Origin: Paenibacillus humicola
GTDB lineage: Bacteria; Bacillota; Bacilli; Paenibacillales; Paenibacillaceae
Length of the DNA stretch: 64,000 bases
Reading direction: 5' to 3'
Assembly (NCBI RefSeq): GCF_028826105.1
Contig: NZ_JAQGPL010000001.1
Location: 1,638,501 to 1,702,500 of the forward strand
Shown: one piece after another, positions 58,920 through 64,000 of the stretch
How positions within the stretch are numbered: the stretch's first letter is position 1
How the letters are laid out: each line of letters begins with the position of its first letter
Position numbers and translations under genes: made by a program
Notes under the pieces: generated by a model
The model's input: only the letters and a program-made list of their open reading frames with translations
What the model was told of the DNA's origin: nothing
The model's database searches: none

Positions 58920-58998
58920 GGCGAGCGGCAACGAAGGAGGGCAGGACGCGGGAGCGAAAGAGACCAGCGCTTCCGATGCGCTGGCCCTTTCGGCCGCC

Positions 58999-59895
58999 CT
59001 AGTTTACGTACATCCGCCAGTCATGCTCCTGCTTCCACCCGAGCAGCTGCTTCAGCTTTTCGTTGCTCAGCAGCGTTTCATGCTCGCCGAGCTCCTTCTT
59101 CACCGGAACGCCCGGGTAGAACCGGCCGAGCAGCTCCCGGGTCGGCAGATCGGAGGAGACGTCGTCGGCCGCAATATTGATGATCTGAAATCCGAGCCCG
59201 TCTTTTTCGATCCCGAGGCGGACGGCCTGGGCCAGATCGCGCACGTCGATGTAGCTCCATGTAATCCGTTTGCGGAACCCCGGGTCCCGGAAAAATGCCG
59301 GGAAATTCGCGTAATCCGGCACATCGATGACGTTGCCGATGCGGTAGCAATACACGTCCATGCCGGTCCTTGCGTGAAACGATTTGGCCGTTACCTCGTT
59401 CACGATTTTGGAACAGGCGTAGCTGTCCATCGGATCGACCGGATACTGCTCGTCCAGCGGAAAATAGTCGGGATTCCGGTGCTCGTGAGCGAAGACGAGC
59501 CCGTAGGTCGTTTCGCTCGACGCCAGCACGACCTTCCGAATGCCGTATTTCGCGGCGGCATCGAGCACATTGTACGTGCCCATCACGTTGATCCGGTAAA
59601 TTTCGTTGTCGGGGTGCGTCATGATCCGCGGTATGGCCGCAAAATGGACGATCGCATCGATCGGCTGCGGGCGGATCGAATCGTCGAATTCGTGCCCCGC
59701 CGTGCTTGCCGCCATCGCATTGAACACTTGACCGGCATCGGTCAGGTCGGTAATGAGCGTTCTCGTGCGCGGGATTGCCGGGTTCATCGGCACCCGGTCG
59801 AGATTCAGCACCTCGTACCCGCGTTCCGCCAAATCCTTGACGATCCATTTGGCCGCCATGCCGCTGCCCCCGGTAACGATCACCCGTTTTGTCAT
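58999..59895 (-). CDS. NAD-dependent epimerase/dehydratase family protein
   Basis: A 298-residue extended SDR. The cofactor motif is VIVTGGSGMAAKWIVKDLAE, where the third Gly of GxxGxxG is Ala; the catalytic Tyr-x3-Lys is YACSKIVNE and the strand motif AIVHFAAIPRI is typical of sugar-nucleotide epimerases. The C-terminal region (about 190-290) would bind the substrate. GGGAGGAAT sets ATG 59895 on the - strand. It is divergent from the sugar ABC operon, with which it may share a pathway; whether it is a nucleotide-sugar or plain sugar enzyme is not clear. Confidence 0.87.
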   Translation of the reverse strand: MTKRVIVTGGSGMAAKWIVKDLAERGYEVLNLDRVPMNPAIPRTRTLITDLTDAGQVFNAMAASTAGHEFDDSIRPQPIDAIVHFAAIPRIMTHPDNEIYRINVMGTYNVLDAAAKYGIRKVVLASSETTYGLVFAHEHRNPDYFPLDEQYPVDPMDSYACSKIVNEVTAKSFHARTGMDVYCYRIGNVIDVPDYANFPAFFRDPGFRKRITWSYIDVRDLAQAVRLGIEKDGLGFQIINIAADDVSSDLPTRELLGRFYPGVPVKKELGEHETLLSNEKLKQLLGWKQEHDWRMYVN

Positions 59896-60203
59896 GTTCC
59901 GTATTCCTCCCGTTTGTTCGGATTTTGAAATGGCAAACGATCCGTCCCTAATCGATTGCCGGCCGGTCCGCTCCGCTTGAAACTATAGCAGAGGGTGACT
60001 TACAAAATCTGTGACACACATCATGGTTTTTGGAAAAAAAAGCGCGTACATTTGGAGGCGGCGCGAGTGACGGATCCCCGGGGGTCTGGCCCCAAACCGC
60101 GGCGTCGCAGAAAGCGCTGCCGCGGCAGACGCTGCCGTTCGCGCTGTGAACGCAAGGCATATCCGCAGACCGCGGATAACTTTAACGTACAGGAGGTTGA
60201 GCA
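59896..60203. other. Intergenic region between divergent epimerase and sugar ABC operon
   Basis: It contains the epimerase start region, a CRP-like site (60010-60025), a small overlapping ORF (60067-60207), and the AGGAGG of the permease gene. I cannot name a convincing sigma-A promoter. Confidence 0.55.
60010..60025. promoter_or_regulatory. Possible CRP/FNR-like half-palindrome
   Basis: TGTGACACACATCATG has one perfect CRP half-site (TGTGA) and a 3-of-5 second half (TCATG for TCACA) at the correct 6-base spacing. It lies between the epimerase and the sugar ABC operon. Confidence 0.3.
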
Positions 60204-60207
60204 ATGA
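60067..60207 (+). CDS. Possible Arg/Cys-rich 46-codon ORF overlapping the permease start
   Basis: GTG 60067 with GGAGGCG about 7 bases upstream opens a 46-codon frame whose TGA (60205-60207) overlaps the permease ATG (60204-60206). The central part is Arg/Cys-rich (PRRRRKRCRGRRCRSRCERK). The overlap could couple translation; but strong Arg codon bias in GC-rich DNA also makes chance frames. Not counted as a firm gene. Confidence 0.3.
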   Translation: MTDPRGSGPKPRRRRKRCRGRRCRSRCERKAYPQTADNFNVQEVEQ

Positions 60208-61202
60208 AAGTGGCCGCAGAAGGGAAGCCGGGCGGCTTTCGGCTGCCGGCGGGCATCAAGCCCGTCATGTCCGTCGTCAAGTCGCGGGAAATGAACATTT
60301 TGGCGGTTTTGGTCGTCATGGGGGTCGTCATCACCCTGTTTTCGCCTTACTTTCTGACGACGGACAATTTGATGGGGGTATCCCGCGCGTTTTCCGTTAC
60401 GGCGATTATGGCGATCGGCATGACGATGGTCATCATTACGGGAGGGATCGACCTGTCGGTCGGCTCGGTGATGGGGCTGTCCTCGCTGATAACCGCGCTG
60501 TCCTTCGCGCACGGTCTCCCGACCGCAATCGCGATCGCCGCGGGACTCGTTACGGGGCTTCTGGCGGGGCTTGCGAACGGCCTGCTGATTACGAAAATCC
60601 ATCTGCCTCCTTTTATCGCGACGCTGGGCACGCTCAGCATCGGCCGGGGACTCATTTACATCATTACGGAGGGCTTCCCCGTTACGCCCGACGTGCCGGA
60701 CGGCTACATCTTTTTGGGGCAGGGCTATATCGGCTTCGTGCCGTTTCCGGTGGTTGCCATGCTACTGCTCATGGTCGTTTTCTCCGTCGTGATGAGTAAG
60801 ACCCGGTTCGGCAGGCACGTGTATGCGATCGGCGGAAATGAAAACGCTGCCAGGCTGAGCGGCGTCAAAACCGACCAAACGAAGATGATCGTGTATGTGC
60901 TGTCGGGCGTCATATCGGCGGCAGCTGGCATTATTCTGTTCGCCAGGCTGACCTCCGCCGAACCGGCCTCCGGTTTCGGGGCCGAACTGGACGTGATCGC
61001 CGCCGCCGCCATCGGCGGAGCCAGTCTGTCGGGCGGATTCGGCAGCATCGTCGGCGCCATTATCGGCGCCGGGCTGATCGGCGTCATCGCCAACGGCATC
61101 GTCCTGCTCAATATCAACACGTACGCGCAGCAGGCGATTACCGGGCTCGTCATTCTGATCGCGGTCAGCATCGACATGTGGCGCTCGAAGCGAAGGGGGT
61201 AA
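60204..61202 (+). CDS. Sugar ABC transporter permease (RbsC-like)
   Basis: A 332-residue membrane protein with eight to ten helices of the ribose/galactose/xylose-type ABC permeases. Signature regions: IMAIGMTMVIITGGIDLSVG with the conserved acidic DLSVGS and AIGGNENAARLSGV (coupling helix to the ATPase), then ADMTPDST-like KTDQTKMIVYVLSGVISAAA. AGGAGGTTGAGC sets ATG 60204. It is the first gene of the permease-SBP-ATPase operon, an order unlike rbsDACB. Substrate probably a monosaccharide. Confidence 0.92.
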   Translation: MKVAAEGKPGGFRLPAGIKPVMSVVKSREMNILAVLVVMGVVITLFSPYFLTTDNLMGVSRAFSVTAIMAIGMTMVIITGGIDLSVGSVMGLSSLITALSFAHGLPTAIAIAAGLVTGLLAGLANGLLITKIHLPPFIATLGTLSIGRGLIYIITEGFPVTPDVPDGYIFLGQGYIGFVPFPVVAMLLLMVVFSVVMSKTRFGRHVYAIGGNENAARLSGVKTDQTKMIVYVLSGVISAAAGIILFARLTSAEPASGFGAELDVIAAAAIGGASLSGGFGSIVGAIIGAGLIGVIANGIVLLNINTYAQQAITGLVILIAVSIDMWRSKRRG

Positions 61203-61286
61203 AGGCGTGCCGGAACTCGCTTCGGCCGCTTGAAACACGTTCCGTAAACCGTTTTGCAGTCAAATGAAAAAGGGAGCGATAATACG

Positions 61287-62327
61287 ATGAAAAGGCATAC
61301 GTTAACCGCTTGGGTCATGATTTTGGCGCTTTGTCTGACCGCGATGGGCTGTTCGGCCAAAGGGCCGGCAAACGCGGGCGATACCGGGGGGAGCGGCGGC
61401 GCGTCTTCCTCCGCTGGCGATCAATCGGCAAGCGGCGGCACCTCCTCGGCCGGCGCGAAGGACGATAAGGACATCACCGTCGCCCTCATTCCGAAGGTGG
61501 CCGTGCCGTTCTTCGACGATATCAATACGGGCGGCAAGGACGAGGCGGCGTCCCTCGGCGTGAAGTACCAATGGGTCGTGCCGGAAAACACGCAGGGCTC
61601 GACGCAGGTCCAGCTGATCGAGGATCTCGTCTCCAAGCATGTGGACGGCATCGGCATTTCCGTCAACGAGCCGAAATCGGTACAGGAAGCGATCAAAAAA
61701 GCGATGGATGCCGGCGTCAAGGTTTTGACCTACGATTCCGATTCGCCGGACAGCGGCCGCACGATGTACATCGGCACGGTCAACGAATCGGCGGGCGAGA
61801 CGATGGGCAAGGCGATGGCCGAAGCGATCGGAGGCCAGGGCGAGGTGGCGATCGTTACCGGACAGCTGGGCGCGCTTAACCTGAACCAGCGCATCGAGGG
61901 AATCAAGAAGGCGCTTGCCGGATATCCGGCTATCAAGCTGGTCGATACGCAGGGCACGGAGGACGACCTGGCCAAGGCCGTATCCGTTTCCGAAGGCATT
62001 TTCAGGGCGCATCCGAACCTGAAAGGGATCTTTGGGGTGAGCCAGGTCGGCGGGCCTGCCATGGCGAAGGTAATGAATTCCAAGGAGTTTGCCAGCCGCA
62101 AAGGGGCCGTTCAAGTGTTTGCGTTCGACGATCTGCCCGATACGATTCAGGGCGTGAAGGACGGCTTTATTAACGGCATTATCGTGCAGCGTCCCGTTAC
62201 GATGGGCAAGCTCGCCGTGCAGCATCTGGTCGCGCAAATCAAAGGGGAAGAAACCGTGCCGCAGCAGGATATCGATACGGGAGTCACCGTCGTCACCAAA
62301 GACAATCTCGATTCTTATACGAAATAA
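61287..62327 (+). CDS. Sugar ABC transporter substrate-binding lipoprotein (RbsB-like)
   Basis: A 346-residue lipoprotein: signal (RHTLTAWVMILALCLTAMGC) with Cys after AMG, a Gly/Ser-rich linker (about 24-60), then a type I periplasmic-binding fold from DITVALIPKVAVPFFDDINT to QQDIDTGVTVVTKDNLDSYT. ALNLNQRIEGIKKALAGYPA and IIVQRPVTMGKLAVQHLVAQ are typical of ribose/rhamnose-binding proteins. AAAGGGAGC sets ATG 61287; the upstream in-frame TTG at 61254 is before it. It is anchored outside the membrane and delivers the sugar to the permease. Confidence 0.93.
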   Translation: MKRHTLTAWVMILALCLTAMGCSAKGPANAGDTGGSGGASSSAGDQSASGGTSSAGAKDDKDITVALIPKVAVPFFDDINTGGKDEAASLGVKYQWVVPENTQGSTQVQLIEDLVSKHVDGIGISVNEPKSVQEAIKKAMDAGVKVLTYDSDSPDSGRTMYIGTVNESAGETMGKAMAEAIGGQGEVAIVTGQLGALNLNQRIEGIKKALAGYPAIKLVDTQGTEDDLAKAVSVSEGIFRAHPNLKGIFGVSQVGGPAMAKVMNSKEFASRKGAVQVFAFDDLPDTIQGVKDGFINGIIVQRPVTMGKLAVQHLVAQIKGEETVPQQDIDTGVTVVTKDNLDSYTK

Positions 62328-62416
62328 GCCTTCTTCGGCGCGGCGAATCCGGGGGCCCGCAGGCGCCGGCGGGCTCTACAGGCTTCTCGTTTTCGTTTAT
62401 AAAAGGAGGGATGCGC

Positions 62417-63949
62417 GTGAAGCCCATTCTGCAAATGCAGAACATTTCCAAAAGTTTTCCCGGCGTCAAGGCGCTGAGCGGCGTCACGCTCGAGGTGTTC
62501 GAGGGCGAGGTGCTGGCGCTGGTCGGCGAGAACGGGGCGGGCAAAAGCACCTTGATGAAAATTTTGACCGGCGTTTACGAACCGGACCGGGACGGAAGAG
62601 GGAAAATCGTCGTGAACGGCGTGGAGACGGCCATCAAAGACCCGATTCACGCCCGGAATCTCGGCATCAGCATCATTTATCAGGAATTGACCACCGCAGA
62701 GAATTTGACGGTGGCGGAAAATATCTTTTTGGCCAAGGAGCCGCGCAACCGGCTCGGGCTGATCGATACGCGCCGCATGCTGGCCGAATCCGGGCGGATT
62801 TTGTCCGAGCTGAACATGGAGATCGATCCGGGCACGCAGGTAGGCGAGCTCAGCGTCGGTCAGCAGCAGATGATCGAGATCGCGAAGGCGATCTCTTATA
62901 ACGCCAAAGTGATCGTGATGGACGAGCCGACCGCTTCTTTAAGCCATAAGGAAACGCGGACGCTGATGCAGCTGGTGCAAAAGCTGAAAAAGCAGCACAT
63001 TTCGATCGTCTACATTTCTCACCGGCTCGAGGAAATTTTCGAAATCGCCGACCGGATTTGCGTGCTGCGGGACGGCCAAACCGTTCACCAAATGCCCGCG
63101 ACCGAAGCGACGACCGAGATGCTCGTCAAAAAAATGGTCGACCGCGATTTGAGCGACATGTATGCTAAAGAAGAAAGCTTCGCGACGGACGAGGCCGTTT
63201 TGGAGGTCAGGGGCTTAACCCAGGCGTTCAAGGCCGCTTCGCACCGGGCGGTCATCCGGGATGTCGGCTTCAAGCTGCATAAAGGCGAAATTCTCGGCTT
63301 TTCGGGCCTCGTCGGCGCCGGCCGCACGGAAATCATGGAGCTTCTGTTCGGCATTCGTCCCTCCCGGGGGGAAGTGCTGCTTGACGGGGAAAGACTGAAC
63401 GTGCGCGGTCCGGCCGACGCGATCCGCAAAGGAATCGGGTTCGTGACGGAGGACCGCAAGCTGCAGGGGCTGGTGCTCAATATGAGCGTCCGGGAAAATT
63501 TCAGCCTGACCCACCTGGAGCGCTATACGCGTTTCGATTTTGTCGACCGCAAGAAAGAGAAGCGGGCGTGCGAGACGTATATCGATGCGCTCGGGATCAA
63601 AACGCCGTCTCCCGAGCAGGAAGCGGTCCTCTTAAGCGGCGGCAACCAGCAGAAAATCGTCATTGCCAAATGGGCGGCCCGCCATCCGAAGGTGCTCATT
63701 GTCGACGAACCGACGCGCGGCATCGATATCGGAGCGAAATCCGAGGTCCATGCGCTGCTGCTCCGGCTTGCCAGGGAGGGAATGGGAATTATCATGATTT
63801 CATCGGATTTGCCGGAAATCATGGCGATGAGCGACCGCATTGTCGTCGTCCGGGAAGGCAGGATCGCCGGGGAGTTCTCCCGGGAGGAAGCGACTCAGGA
63901 ACGCATCATCGAGGCCGCGGCCGGACAAGGCGGGGCAGCGGTTATATGA
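62417..63949 (+). CDS. Sugar ABC transporter ATP-binding protein (RbsA-like)
   Basis: A 510-residue double ATPase of the RbsA/MglA/XylG type. The first half has Walker [15 protein letters not shown], signature [12 protein letters not shown] and Walker [12 protein letters not shown]; the second has a degenerate Walker A ([14 protein letters not shown]), signature [12 protein letters not shown] and Walker [14 protein letters not shown], the usual pattern. AAGGAGGG lies 1 base before ATG 62411 and 7 before GTG 62417; the latter has the right spacing. It is the third gene of the sugar import operon. Confidence 0.93.
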   Translation: MKPILQMQNISKSFPGVKALSGVTLEVFEGEVLALVGENGAGKSTLMKILTGVYEPDRDGRGKIVVNGVETAIKDPIHARNLGISIIYQELTTAENLTVAENIFLAKEPRNRLGLIDTRRMLAESGRILSELNMEIDPGTQVGELSVGQQQMIEIAKAISYNAKVIVMDEPTASLSHKETRTLMQLVQKLKKQHISIVYISHRLEEIFEIADRICVLRDGQTVHQMPATEATTEMLVKKMVDRDLSDMYAKEESFATDEAVLEVRGLTQAFKAASHRAVIRDVGFKLHKGEILGFSGLVGAGRTEIMELLFGIRPSRGEVLLDGERLNVRGPADAIRKGIGFVTEDRKLQGLVLNMSVRENFSLTHLERYTRFDFVDRKKEKRACETYIDALGIKTPSPEQEAVLLSGGNQQKIVIAKWAARHPKVLIVDEPTRGIDIGAKSEVHALLLRLAREGMGIIMISSDLPEIMAMSDRIVVVREGRIAGEFSREEATQERIIEAAAGQGGAAVI

Positions 63950-63984
63950 AGCCGGATATTTAAACAGGGAGGAATACAAACCAA

Positions 63985-64000
63985 ATGAAAACGGTAGTCG
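63985..64000 (+). CDS. Start of the next gene (truncated by the window end)
   Basis: ATG 63985 follows GGGAGGAAT and reads MKTVV before the window ends. It is probably the next gene of the sugar operon. Too little is visible to assign; a sugar-catabolic dehydrogenase is only a guess. Confidence 0.55.

Noticed and set aside
60204-63949. Complete rbs operon
   Set aside because: The gene order (permease, binding protein, ATPase) and absence of rbsK, rbsD and rbsR make ribose only one of several possible substrates.

Overview
The window looks like chromosome from a spore-forming, GC-rich Firmicute of the Paenibacillaceae (Paenibacillus or Cohnella type). The signs are strong AGGAGG-type ribosome binding sites, a ger spore-germination receptor operon, gerM, a ytxG-ytxH pair, a RacE-type glutamate racemase, the Gram-positive hemE-hemH-hemY order and the gerM-rph-rdgB order known from Bacillus. 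About 62 protein genes are supported. I saw no rRNA, tRNA, CRISPR array or intact insertion sequence.

Layout. 1-11.6 kb holds housekeeping and accessory metabolism: a WG-repeat protein end, an aldo/keto reductase behind a textbook MerR-type promoter, a UPF0173 hydrolase, a PhyH-HEAT fusion, small unknown proteins, a lipoprotein broken by a frameshift, a MerR-MFS drug-efflux pair, an old yellow enzyme and a short thioredoxin-reductase-like flavoprotein. 11.7-16.9 kb is an AT-richer block (second aldo/keto reductase with divergent MerR, LysR, EamA exporter, DsbA-like protein) bounded by a perfect 20-bp inverted repeat and an IS-end-like motif; it looks acquired. 17-22.9 kb has a membrane phosphoesterase, a large membrane-anchored alpha/beta hydrolase, and a LacI regulator facing an SDR gene whose promoter carries a perfect 16-bp operator. 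22.9-27 kb is a germinant receptor operon (A, C, a small two-helix protein, B).

27-36.8 kb carries two unrelated alpha-galactosidases (GH36, and GH4 with a divergent AraC regulator), a lone holin, a stand-alone CuA cupredoxin, a Dabb protein, a DUF86 protein, a cysteine-rich HTH regulator and ytxGH. 37-51 kb is core: murI, a LysM-M14 peptidase, small Fe-S/DUF1450-type proteins, a 23S rRNA methyltransferase-like protein, an O-methyltransferase, the hemE-cpfC-cgoX coproporphyrin-branch operon, a PgpA-type phosphatase, gerM with a 33-bp repeat array, rph and rdgB. 51-55 kb holds a PLP decarboxylase behind a structured leader, followed 15 bases later by a chemoreceptor. 55-64 kb has an AsnO-type asparagine synthetase, a three-gene unknown operon, a Crp/Fnr regulator, a sugar-nucleotide-epimerase-like SDR and a ribose-type sugar ABC operon running off the window end.

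Most promising for novelty are the decarboxylase-chemoreceptor pair with its hairpin leader, the stand-alone CuA protein, the HesB-fold protein whose cysteine site is replaced by a His-Asp cluster, the putative D subunit in the ger operon, and the three-gene unknown operon at 57.1-57.9 kb. No single clearly new multi-gene system is proven. All family names come from reading motifs by eye; no database search was run.
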